A stretch of 64,000 bases of DNA from Thereva unica (lineage: Eukaryota > Arthropoda > Insecta > Diptera > Therevidae): NCBI GenBank assembly GCA_949987705.1, contig OX465281.1:242131143-242195142 (forward strand). The letters run 5' to 3'. The translations under genes and the position numbers were made by a program. The notes beneath the pieces are model-generated. The model did no database searches and was not told the origin of the DNA. It worked only from the letters and a program-made list of their open reading frames with translations. Shown piece after piece: positions 10,926 to 20,560 of the stretch (position 1 is the first letter of the stretch; each line of letters opens with the position of its first letter).

Positions 10926-11824
10926 TAGAGTTTCACGAGAGCGAGACAAGACAACAGTCGGCCGCGGTCTCGATCTCGCTGCGCGAGAGTGAGACCACTG
11001 TTGTCTTGTCTCGCACCCCAGTGCAACAGTGATATTTTAGTGTTGTGTCGCGATAGTATCGCGTTACTCTCGCGAGAGTTAGTGTTGCACTCTCGACCTC
11101 CCCCACCCTCCGTTTTTGCCCCGCGAAGAATTTAAATTTTTGGGAAATTCCTTCGCAGGGGGCCGCCGCCACTACCTCTGCGACAATCTGTTTGTGCCTT
11201 TAAGGGGGTAAAATTAAAGTTGAATATGAAAAAAGATTTAAAAATTGTTGAAATATTATTAAAAAATTTAGGAAATTTATTTTAATCCCACCCCTAAATC
11301 TAACAGAATAAAAAATACATTGAAAAATAATATCTTTTCGTAGATAGAAAAAAAATTAAATGCAAAAAAAAAATTTAACATAAAATTAACATTTAAGTGA
11401 ATTTTTATTCCCTCCTAATTAGTGTTCACTCTATACGACATACCCTTCTCAAGAGAATCCACTCAGAGTAATCACTTAGTTTTTATTCACACCACCCAGT
11501 GTCTCCGTGGGAGTAGTGTGACTAGATTAGGGACACTTCTCTCGATGAGACAATGGGATGTTTAGAAGGGTGTACTCGCACTTTCTATATAATCGGGATA
11601 TCCCGCAAAGGTCCGGGAAAAAAATAACCTACTGGGAAATCCCGCGAGATCGAGCGAGAGCGCGACAGTCTCGCATTCGATAGTGTTGTCTCGGCGAGAC
11701 TAGGATTTTTTTACTGTCGCGCTACTCTCGTCATGGGGCAGAAGCTGTTGTCTCGCGTGTTGTCTTGTCTCGCATGCGATAGTGCGAGAGTTGCAACACT
11801 AGTGTTGCATCTCGTGAAACTCTA
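10926..11824. mobile_element. Non-autonomous hAT-like transposon with 8-bp target duplication
   Basis: The element begins TAGAGTTTCACGAGA and ends TCTCGTGAAACTCTA, a perfect 15-bp terminal inverted repeat. It is flanked on both sides by the identical 8-mer gatgaaat (10918-10925 and 11825-11832). An 8-bp duplication and a YAGRG-type terminus are hallmarks of the hAT superfamily. Near the ends are many cgagag/ctctcg and gtgttgca words in both orientations, likely subterminal repeats. The core is A-rich with no transposase frame, so it depends on a transposase elsewhere. Confidence 0.85.
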
Positions 11825-11832
11825 GATGAAAT

Positions 11833-12183
11833 ATAGAGCTGGTCACAGGGATGACAAAATAATAACAACTTTTACTAATTCTCGATTTATTTATATTTCA
11901 ATTTATATTTATTACTAATTCATTTTTATATTGCTTAATTTCTGGATGATTCCGGAAAAATTCGAGGAAATATTCAAGCTGCTCTGGAGAGATTTTCTGG
12001 TATGACTTGCTCCTTCTGTAAAAATTACCTGTTTCCATTTTGACGAGCATTTAATGATTGACATTTCACAATATTTGACATTTCACATTTCCACCACAAT
12101 CGTATTGGATTTCTAGTGATGAATGTTCTGATTTTTCACTGAGAACCAGAAACGCTGACAAAAATTCGTCTCAAGATTAATCT
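11833..12183. other. No recognised feature
   Basis: AT-rich spacer between the hAT-like element and the first Helitron. Nothing is seen in it. Confidence 0.5.
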
Positions 12184-12383
12184 TCTATATCTATATCTAT
12201 AAAAATCTCGTGTCACAGTGTTTGTTACCGTACTCCTCCGAAACGGGTTGACCAATTTGCATGAAATTTTTTGTGTATATTTGGTAGGTCTGAGAATAGG
12301 TCGTAGGCTATTTTTTATACCTTTAACCAAAAAAACAGCTGCAAAATCCAAACAAAAATGGTAATTTTAGGAATTTTCACTTC

Positions 12384-12528
12384 ATTTTAGTTTCAATAGC
12401 TTCATGGCCTACCTATTGTTTGACAAATGTAAAATTGTCATTAAATTTAATCATTACATTTAATGAAAATTTCAAATTTACGCAGCTGTCAAACAATAGG
12501 TAGGCCATGACGCTATTGAAACTAAAAT
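12384..12528. repeat. Palindrome inside Helitron 1
   Basis: Arms of 42 bp (attttagtttcaatagctt on the left, its inverse on the right) flank about 60 bp. The same palindrome recurs at the same relative place in Helitron 2 (about 14400-14550), so it is part of the family, not a later insertion. Confidence 0.75.
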
Positions 12529-12531
12529 GAT

Positions 12532-14070
12532 CCATAGCGGCCGTCTCAAGAGGGCGGTGTACCACTTTCTTCACAACCACCTCGACATGGGTATCAAATG
12601 AAAGGGTATGATAAGTAGAATACAATAAGCAATGTAGTATACAAAATATATCTTTAGATCCATGGCGGCCGTCTCAAGAGGTCGGATTACCACTTTCTTC
12701 ACAACCACCTCAACATGGGTATCAAATGAAAGGGTATGTTAAGTAGAATATAATAAGCAATGTAGTATACAAAATATATCTTTCGATCCATGGCGGCCGT
12801 CTCAAGAGGGCGGGGTACCACTTTCTTCACAACCACCTCGACATGGGTATCAAATGAAAGGGTATGATAAGTAGAATACAATAAGCAATGTAGTATACAA
12901 AATATATCTTTAGATCCATGGCGGCCGTCTCAAGAGGCCGGATTACCACTTTCTTCACAACCACCTCAACATGGGTATCAAATGAAAGGGTATGTTAAGG
13001 AGAATACAATAAGCAATGTAGTATACAAAATATATCTTTAGATCCATGGCGGCCGTCTCAAGAGGGCGGGGTACCACTTTCTTCACAACCACCTCGACAT
13101 GGGTATCAAATGAAAGGGTATGATAAGTAGAATACAATAAGCAATGTAGTATACAAAATATATCTTTAGATCCATGGCGCCCGTCTCAAGAGGGCGGGGT
13201 ACCACTTTCTTCACAACCACCTCGACATGGGTATCAAATGAAAGGGTATGATAAGTAGAATACAATAAGCAATGTAGTATACAAAATATATCTTTAGATC
13301 CATGGCGGCCGTCTCAAGAGGTCGGATTACCACTTTCTTCACAACCACCTCAACATGGGTATCAAATGAAAGGGTATGTTAAGTAGAATATAATAAGCAA
13401 TGTAGTATACAAAATATATCTTTCGATCCATGGCGGCCGTCTCAAGAGGGCGGGGTACCACTTTCTTCACAACCACCTCGACATGGGTATCAAATGAAAG
13501 GGTATGATAAGTAGAATACAATAAGCAATGTAGTATACAAAATATATCTTTAGATCCATGGCGGCCGTCTCAAGAGGCCGGATTACCACTTTCTTCACAA
13601 CCACCTCAACATGGGTATCAAATGAAAGGGTATGTTAAGGAGAATACAATAAGCAATGTAGTATACAAAATATATCTTTAGATCCATGGCGGCCGTCTCA
13701 AGAGGGCGGGGTACCACTTTCTTCACAACCACCTCGACATGGGTATCAAATGAAAGGGTATGATAAGTAGAATACAATAAGCAATGTAGTATACAAAATA
13801 TATCTTTAGATCCATGGCGGCCGTCTCAAGAGGCCGAATTACCACTTTCTTCACAACCACCTCGACATGGGTATCAAATGAAAGGGTATGATAAGTAGAA
13901 TACAATAAGCAATGTAGTATACAAAATATATCTTTAGATCCATGGCGGCCGTCTAAAGAGGCCGGATTACCACTTTCTTCACAATCCCCTCAACATGGGT
14001 ATCAAATGAAAGGGTATGATAAGTAGAATACAATAAGCAATGTAGTAGACTCAATATACCGATTCATGGC
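12532..14070. repeat. 128-bp minisatellite, 12 units with higher-order structure
   Basis: Units start at ccatggcggcc (ccatagcggcc in the first unit) at 12532, 12660, 12788, 12916, 13044, 13172, 13300, 13428, 13556, 13684, 13812 and 13940, exactly 128 bp apart, then decay at about 14064. Variant marks (ggtcggattacc, ggcggggtacc, ggccggattacc, ttaaggagaa) repeat in the same order after 640 bp. The four units from 12660 match those from 13300. This shows a five-unit higher-order repeat made by a recent block duplication. Small minus-strand frames starting MYSTYHTLSF are by-products of the repeat and are not genes. Confidence 0.95.
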
Positions 14071-14209
14071 GGCCGACGCAAGACCCATGTTCTTTGAGGC
14101 ATTTCATCTGTGTAAAATTCATATCTCGAAAAATATTAAGTCAATGGATGGTTTTTATTGTTTACTATTGACTTATGGGTGCAGCGTAGGCGCACCGGGT
14201 CCCAGCTAG

Positions 14210-14878
14210 TATAATATAAAAATCTCGTGTCACAGTGTTTGGTTACCGAACTCCTCCGAAACGGGTTGACCGATTTGTTTGAAATTTGTTGTGTATATTT
14301 GGTAGGTCTGAGAATAGGTCGTAGGCTATTTTTTATACCTTTGTACAAAAAAAAACAGCTGAAAATGCAAAAAATGGTAATTTTAGGAATTTTGACTTCA
14401 TTTTAGTTTCAATAGCTTCACGGCCTACCTATTGTTTGACAGCTTCGTAAATAAAAAATTGTCACTAAATTGAATCATTACATTTAATGAAAATTTCAAA
14501 TTTACGCAGCGGTCAAACAATAGGTAGGCCATGACGATATTGAAAATAAACAGAAATACAATAAGCAATATGTGTAGTATATACTCAATATACCGTTAGA
14601 TCCATGGCGGCCGTCTCAAGAAGTTGGTTCAACACTTTTTCACAACCCCCTCGATATGGGTATCAAATGAAAGGGTATGATAAGTAGAATATAATAAACA
14701 ATGTAGTATACTCAATATACCGTTAGATCCATGGAGGCCGCCTCAGAACCCATGTATCCGTTCTTTGAGGTACTTCTTCTGTGTAAAATTCATATCTCGA
14801 AAAATATCAAGTCAGTGGATGTTTTTTATTGGCTACCATTGGCCCTTGGGTGCAGCGAGGCGTACCGGGTCCCAGCAT
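14210..14878 (+). mobile_element. Helitron 2, directly abutting Helitron 1
   Basis: It starts tataatataaaaatctcgtg immediately after the CTAG of Helitron 1. It repeats the same layout: gggttgaccgatttg, the palindrome, about 1.5 minisatellite units (14.59-14.73 kb), the ctcgaaaaatat block and the ggtgcagcg...gtacc hairpin. The expected CTAG is replaced by cagcatta, so the last bases are lost or mutated. Confidence 0.7.
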
Positions 14879-14880
14879 TA

Positions 14881-15246
14881 GGCTAATGTCAACTGTATCT
14901 CATGGTGAATTCATCGTTATCTAGCCTAATATGAAATTACACAGCTGTAGGGTAAAACTCATAATTTCAAAATGGCCAAGGGAAATTTGTTGGTGTCGAT
15001 ATTATTAAACCGTGTTGCTCCCATGGTCTAATTTTAGTAGGTTGTTCAAGAGTTGGAAAATCTGAAAATTTTAACATCCTAGCTCCAAATAGAAGAACAA
15101 ATGGAAGAAGGTGTATTCTGAAAATCTCTAAGCAAACGGTCTCTCCCAGAAAAAAAGACTATAGCATGAATAGCATTGTGGATGGCGATTTTACTACTTC
15201 CTTTATTTCCATGGGTGCGGCGAGGGGCAACGGGTTCCAGCTAGTA
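14881..15246 (+). mobile_element. Helitron 3' end with helicase C-terminus
   Basis: Around 15044-15130 the plus strand reads 'VGCSRVGKSENFNILAPN', the C-terminal signature of Helitron and PIF1-like helicases (CSRVG...LFVFAP). About 100 bp later comes a ggtgcggcg...ggcaacggg stem region and a terminal ccagctagt. This is the 3' fragment of an autonomous Helitron whose upstream Rep and helicase domains are missing. It may be the source-type element for the non-autonomous copies upstream. Confidence 0.65.
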
Positions 15247-15469
15247 TTTTATAATATTCTCACTTCGTATTGGCCTAGTGTGAAATAGGTTTTATTCGAG
15301 GCTATGATGTGCCTATAAACGACGTCTTGAAGTTTTAATTTCCATTCTATGATCGTCAAGATTGATGCTTCGTTCTAATGTTATTCTCTTTTTGATTTCA
15401 TCACGAGCTTTGGTTTTTTGATTCGTTTGGGGAGTGATGTTCAACCTCATGGCGGATCCTAATGTCATA

Positions 15470-16690
15470 CTACGGGCACTGCGACCTATTTTATTTGGTC
15501 TATTACGTCATCCCGGTCTTTAAAAACCATCGAGGTTAAGGCTTCTAAAATATATCCAAAAACTGATATAGGGTTAATGTCCCTAATCTCCCTGGGAGTA
15601 AGGAAGACGCGATGGAGGAAGGTCAATTTCTTCCTCGCTGTAGGCTCACAGTCGCACAGCAAGTGCTCCGCAGTTTCGGGAGTTGCCCCGCAGAACAAAA
15701 AGCTACAATCAGCTACCAGTCCTATTTTGTTTAGATGGTAGTTAAGCGGACAGTGGCCCGTCAGGAGCTCTGTTATTATTTTTAGTTCCCACCTCCTGAT
15801 ATTTAAAAGTTTGCCCGCTTTAGCTTTATCGATTTGGATAAATCCTTTAGCTTGAAGAGCACCGTGGGCCCATGTCCAGCTATGAAGCAACAGCATGTGC
15901 GACCCAATTTTTGATGGCCGTTCTTATGTGGCAGCTTGCTAAGCTACAGAAACATTCCGTACCGATAGGTGATGAGTTTGCCCCTACTCTAGGCAGGCTA
16001 TCAGCAATTTCATTACCAATGGGACTTTCGTGGCTCGGAATCCACATCAGCGTGACACTGTTGTTACTGCTGAAGGATTTCAGAGATAGGAGATAATCCA
16101 GGGCAGTCTCTGATGACACCCTGTGAGGTTTAATGGTAAGCAGGGCAGTTTGATTGAGAAAATAACAATGTTAGAGCTATTTGAAGCTCTATTAATACAA
16201 GTCTGAGCACACACCTGGATGGCGAGTACCTCAGCCTGAAAAACAGCGGGGGTAGTGCCCTGAGCTAACTTCGAATAATCGTCGTAAACGGTTTGTCAAA
16301 GTCAAGAGTGGCAGGAATGGTATCGGAAAATTGTATCATTGGCTCCAGGTTTAGCTCCTTGACGATCGATAAATGATACAGGTCTCCTGGCTTAAAGGAG
16401 AATAGCTCCCGTAGACCCAGCGCCCCCGCCAGAGCCTCCGGAGGTGGGCGCTCAGGTGTAGCGGAGGAAGGTTTAGTAGGGCTTCCAAAGCCGCAGTTGG
16501 ACAGGTGCTTTTAGCCCCTGTGATAAAAAGACAGGCCAGTCTTTGCACCCTGGAGAGCTTATAATCATAGCACCCTTTTGTTTGGTCTTGACCCACCAAG
16601 CGATGGATGCATATGTGGCCATAGGCCTTACGACCGTCGTATATAGCCAAAATATAAACCTCGGTTTGAAGCCCCAGGTCATTTACTCTG
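15470..16690 (-). pseudogene. LINE fragment: RT thumb, RNase H and zinc-knuckle tail (I/R1/LOA-like)
   Basis: On the minus strand, blocks run in the order expected for I-superfamily LINEs. First come 'WGFKPRFIFWLYTTVVRP' and 'ITGAKSTCPTAALEALL' (end of RT), then the RNase H segment 'TLMWIPSHESPIGNEIADS'. Last is a C-terminal 'LTGHCPLNYHLNKIG' with a C..CG....AEHLLCDC-type cysteine/histidine region. Frameshifts at about 16.5, 16.1 and 15.9 kb break it. The first half of the element is missing. Confidence 0.8.
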
Positions 16691-16699
16691 AGACTAAAC

Positions 16700-16890
16700 T
16701 TTGCTGATCTTTCTATGATTCTTGAAAAGGTTTCCTTTACGCTTTGTGTTCAGTTATGACTCCGTTATCTACGAAGGCTAGTATCTGAATGCTTCTTGTG
16801 AAGATTGCTCCATTAAGTTTAGCTTTTCTCATTATTGTTTCCAAAACAATGTTAAAAAGAATTGGGAGATCTCAGACCTGATTCTTGACG
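16700..16890 (-). pseudogene. Reverse transcriptase palm fragment of another LINE
   Basis: The minus strand reads 'LFNIVLETIMRKA' and then 'RSIQILAFVDNGVI'. The normal Y/FADD catalytic box is altered to FVDN, so the enzyme would be inactive. The wording matches RTE-like elements such as that at 54.6 kb more than the RNase H-bearing element next to it, so two unrelated fragments are juxtaposed. Confidence 0.55.
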
Positions 16891-17404
16891 GAGGTTGATT
16901 GAGTTACAACCTCGTACTCTCACTTGTGTGTCCCACACTCTTCTGTCGCCTGAAAGAAAAATAATCTGACATGAAAATTTATTATCATTAAAATAATTTT
17001 CTTGTTCGAAATGAAAACAAAAATTAATCTTAACTTGAAAATTTCGGTCAATTTACCAAAAATTTCCATTCGTCCATAAGTCACCTCGGCCGAGCGAGAG
17101 GCCGTGCTTACCATTTGTACAAACGTACAACTTTAATTTCACAATACATTTTTCATTTCAGGTAGCGGAAATTAAGTTACCCAGAATCTTTGATTCAATA
17201 CTTCCATTATATCCAAACAAATTGCAGGCATCCTAATACGTCGATGAATAATTGAGTCAACAGCGAAGGTAGAAATGAGCAGCAGCAGAAAAAAGAAAAT
17301 AAATAAATAAATAAATAAAACTTATTGTGCTCACCTCAGCCCGTGGATCTCGTGCCAACAAGCGAGTCTTCCATACACCGGCCCCGCAATAATAAAACAG
17401 ATCC
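16891..17404. other. Low-repeat DNA with an (AAAT)n microsatellite
   Basis: There is no firm gene. An AAAT microsatellite lies at 17297-17320. On the minus strand there are splice-like signals: a pyrimidine-rich ttttctttcag ahead of gcgacagaag near 16950, and GAG|GTGAGC near 17330. These do not join into a convincing exon. Confidence 0.35.
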
Positions 17405-17450
17405 GACCTGATTCAGTTCATTTTTCATTATTTCGTGCCTCCGTCGTCGT
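17405..17450 (+). promoter_or_regulatory. Candidate TATA-less core promoter (initiator)
   Basis: TCAGTT at 17413-17418 matches the arthropod initiator TCAGTY, placing +1 at the A (17415). A CGTCGT at +28 is close to a downstream promoter element but misses its first base. The surrounding 300 bp is CpG-richer than the flanks and repeat-free. Promoter activity is inference from short motifs. Confidence 0.25.
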
Positions 17451-17571
17451 CGTCGCTGTGTGTGCCGCGCAGCTCTTGTTCTTTATACACCAGTAGCGCC
17501 AACTTGCGGGCGATGTAAGAGTTGCGCAGCGCGCGGGATTTTATGTGGTATATTTTAAGCTTGCAGCCAAC
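17415..17571 (+). other. Candidate non-coding first exon
   Basis: From the initiator the sequence runs through a CpG-rich, mostly non-coding stretch to a perfect splice donor, AAC|GTAAGT, at 17571/17572. No plus-strand frame stays open with a good start, so it would be 5' untranslated. The minus strand over 17428-17613 is also open for 61 codons with GC-rich third positions, after a ttcttttcag acceptor-like tract. Hence an antisense C-terminal exon is an alternative reading. I cannot decide between them. Confidence 0.25.
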
Positions 17572-17639
17572 GTAAGTTTTTCTCTGCATAGCAACAAGGC
17601 GGACAAATTTCAATTTCTGAAAAGAAAAGCTCGAGTGAA

Positions 17640-18110
17640 GCGAGCGGGCACCGTTTTTTTATTTCGTTTTCGCCTGAAAAAATTGACACACTCGCACACA
17701 TGAATAGAATTACACGCGCCTATACACCACACCAGCAACAGCACAGGGCGACAGCTGTGTGTGCGTGGCCATTTTAACTCTTCTATTTACCATGCTGTGC
17801 ACGATCGATGATGAACTGTATTGCAAGTGTATTTCCAACGATTGGAAAGTTTGTCGCTGTGTTCGGGAAATTCTGGAATGGATTTTATTAGAACTTGCAC
17901 GCACACAGCTGATGTCCGTGAAAGTGGGTTTCTTGGCTCCAGATTTTTTTCCTTTTATTTCTCCCTCTAATTCACACGCTGCTGAGCTAGATGCACTGTA
18001 GCTGTGTGCGTGCGGCTTGGATTTACATATAGAATATTTGGTTTTATGTAACTCGGCGCTGGCTGTGCGGATTGTGTTTGTTTTATCCGTTCTCATTTTC
18101 ACATATATCA
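17640..18110. other. Unique island next to the candidate promoter
   Basis: Repeat-free sequence with both strands partly open (133 codons minus, 80 codons plus) but no domain I recognise. Words such as acagctgtgtgtgcgtg resemble 5' untranslated or enhancer DNA. It could be conserved non-coding sequence. Confidence 0.3.
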
Positions 18111-18818
18111 ATGTGTGTTGGCCGAGTTAAGAATGCGCAAGAGCGCATTGGTGGACTCATTTCTGTTTTGGATGGATTTGCTTTACAGAGAACTATACAC
18201 ATTACAGTAGGATAAATTAAAGGAAAGAAAGGTGTCAGCGAGATGGGATTATGGAGGATGATTGAGGGTAATTCCTTATTTTTTGTACATTTCTTTATAT
18301 ATATATACGAACGTGAATGATGAAGAAGTTTCCATATTGGATCCTTGTGGGTGATTTCACTTATTACAACAACTTCAACTGACAATAGAGCCAGGGAATT
18401 CCGTTGCGAGCGAAGATATACATTTTTTTTTGTTTATTAAAGTAGTGAAGTAGGTCAGATGAGGCAACTTCTTGGACGGAAAACTTGGGAGGAAAAAATC
18501 CGATTGCATAGCTTCGCCCTTGAATGTTCACCATGGTTGAAAGAAAACAACTTTGAAATCCACTTTGCTGACTCATTTTTTTTTTGTTAGAAGGTTGACT
18601 AATAATAGGTTTGGAAAGGAAAATTTTGAATATTTTTGTTGTAGTTTTTCATTTTATTTTTTATTAAATTTAATTATATCAGTTTTAACTATTTTCAGAT
18701 AATATTGATATCGTTGATCCAAAGTAAAGGTACATTCTTTCATTTTATATCAATTAATCCGAAATTAGTAGATTCGTTTGTGCTGATGTTTTCCAATTTC
18801 CGCCATATACAAAGAAGA
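18111..18818. other. No recognised feature
   Basis: AT-rich sequence, including a TATATATATA tract near 18297-18307. No gene or repeat family was identified. Confidence 0.5.
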
Positions 18819-19097
18819 TTAACTCCGCAAGGATATCCCACTGGTTTCAGGCCCAGAAAAAGGAGGAAGGTTATCTTCTATAGTAACAATATGATTCCAG
18901 AAATAACTTTGCATGGCTTTCTGTGTTCCTAAACCTCTAACGAGAATTGACGAGAGGTCGCTCATGCAGCTAAAATAGGAGACTCCTGCTGTGGAACAAC
19001 CCCAGGATACGAGTGGTACAGTGCAATCTGCAACACGATAGGGCTGCTTAGGCAGTTGTTGTTCAAGTTGTTGAAGTGACTGTTGCACAGGAGCCAT
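18819..19097 (-). CDS. Unidentified open frame, 92 codons
   Basis: The frame starts at an ATG in good context and begins MAPVQQSLQQLEQQLPKQP, a glutamine-rich, possibly helical N-terminus. A cysteine/serine-containing middle and a proline/serine end follow. Codon choice looks more natural than in neighbouring chance frames. I do not recognise any family. It lies just upstream of, and antisense to, a retrotransposon endonuclease, so it may be an ORF1 scrap of an element or chance. No splice signals were established. Confidence 0.15.
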   Translation of the reverse strand: MAPVQQSLQQLEQQLPKQPYRVADCTVPLVSWGCSTAGVSYFSCMSDLSSILVRGLGTQKAMQSYFWNHIVTIEDNLPPFSGPETSGISLRS

Positions 19098-19189
19098 GAG
19101 TAAGCAACGGTGCTATACAATGCTTGCGCGGAGCCCCCTGGACGCGGCCCTCGGACCTGTACAGTTTACAATAAAAACACTAACTATTT

Positions 19190-20560
19190 TCCTCTCACAA
19201 ATAAATCGTCGAGAGACCTGGCAGTGGTGAAGATACAGATTAGCAGCAAAAGCATGACTATATACTATATGCTCATCATATCTCCCCTACGATTCCAAAG
19301 AACTCAAGCACACCATCCAAAGAACTCAAGGATATCGTGGGTAAATCTAACAGGAGTGGTCTGCAGATCATCGTAGGGTGTGAGGCAAACGCCAATCATA
19401 ATGCCTGGGGCAGTATTGGAGTGAACAAGGGGGGTGAATACCTTTTTGATTACTTATTAAATACTAACCTGGATAGATTAAATCGCGACACGGATCTTAC
19501 CTTCGACAACGGTAGGAGAAATGAGGTTATAGAAATCACGCTGGCCACTCAACACACTGTGAGCAATAAGCGGGTTTCAGATGCGCCATCTTGATCAGAC
19601 CACAGACACATTCACTTTACGGTGAGTGAGTCTTTGGAAAGAGTGAGGGCATATAGGAATTCTAGATACACGAACTGGGTGGCCTTTCGGGGCGATCTTA
19701 GGAGCGTATTGAAGGGTTTCATGCACTCAATCAAATCCACGATAAATGTAGATCTATCCACGGACTTCCTTAGGGAGGCGGTTACTGCTGCTTACAAAAA
19801 TAACTTATAAAACCGGGCTAACCACTGGGTGATCAGACAAGCAAGAAGAAATAGCTGGAGGAATTTCTGCAAGAGCATCGAAGACATTCGAGACCCAGCA
19901 GTCTCCATAAAGCTTTATTAAAGGGTTTATCGGGATATCTCTATTAGGAAAAGCGATGGCTCTTTCCCACAGTCTAGGGAAGAAACCTAAACCTAGACTT
20001 GCCTGGACAGAAGCAAACACTGTGTTTAATTGCAAAACTATTGCAAGTCCCCTGGAGCAAACAAGATCTATCAGGGTTATATGCCATTTGTCTGGAGGCA
20101 CGTCAACCTAACATTTATACCCAAGCCAAGGGCCTTCGGATTACACCTCGGGTAAAGCTTTCAGGCACAGCTTGGAGGTCATGACGGATAAAGCGTTCGT
20201 CCCTTGTACAATATCTTCAAGAATGATGCCAAACGTGGGGCCCTAGACCGAGCCGTAGCGTCCTGAAAGCGAGGGTGGTTAGCTCTAGCGTCTCTATCAT
20301 TCAGAATATGTTAGAGGTGAGCCAAATACAGTGTGACGGCAAGTGACGCACCGCAAGTCCGATGTATGATGGACCATGAAACTTATCCCAAACGTGGAGA
20401 GATGGGTTATGAGGGAGCGTGATGAAGTTAGTTACGGTCTCACGCAGTTCTTGGACATGGAGAATATAGGAAATACCTCTATCGTTTTGACCACGATGAC
20501 TTACCGCTGTATACTGTAATACTCTGTAGAACTATTTTATATCGGAGCTACGTGCCTGGC
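19190..20560 (+). pseudogene. LINE endonuclease and start of RT (I/R1-like)
   Basis: The plus strand reads 'VKIQISSKSM', then 'IIVGCEANANHNAWGS' and 'GGEYLFDYLLNTNLDRLN'. Then come 'SDHRHIHFTV' after a stop, 'NWVAFRGDL' and 'AVTAAYKNN'. These are the DANAHH/WGS, NRRGE and SDHR blocks of the AP-endonuclease in R1- and I-like LINEs. Past 19.9 kb only scraps of the finger region (FIPKP, YTSGKAFR) are legible, across several frames. Many stops and frame shifts show it is inactive. This element type matches the RNase H-bearing fragment at 15.5-16.7 kb. Confidence 0.75.

Larger units (their letters stand above)
12184..14209 (+). mobile_element. Non-autonomous Helitron 1
   Basis: The 5' end TCTATATCTATATC leads into the aaaatctcgtgtcacagtg start shared with the next element at 14.21 kb. 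The 3' end has a GGTGC...GCACC hairpin (14178-14196) about ten bases before a terminal CTAG (14206-14209), followed by T. A TC start, 3' hairpin and CTRR end are the defining features of Helitrons, rolling-circle transposons without terminal inverted repeats. No helicase coding is present. The interior consists of a palindrome and a 128-bp minisatellite, listed separately. Confidence 0.8.

Noticed and set aside
12413..13905. Series of 60-70-codon minus-strand frames starting MYSTYHTLSF
   Set aside because: They are the 128-bp minisatellite read on the minus strand. The unit is not a multiple of three, so the frame closes within about one and a half units.
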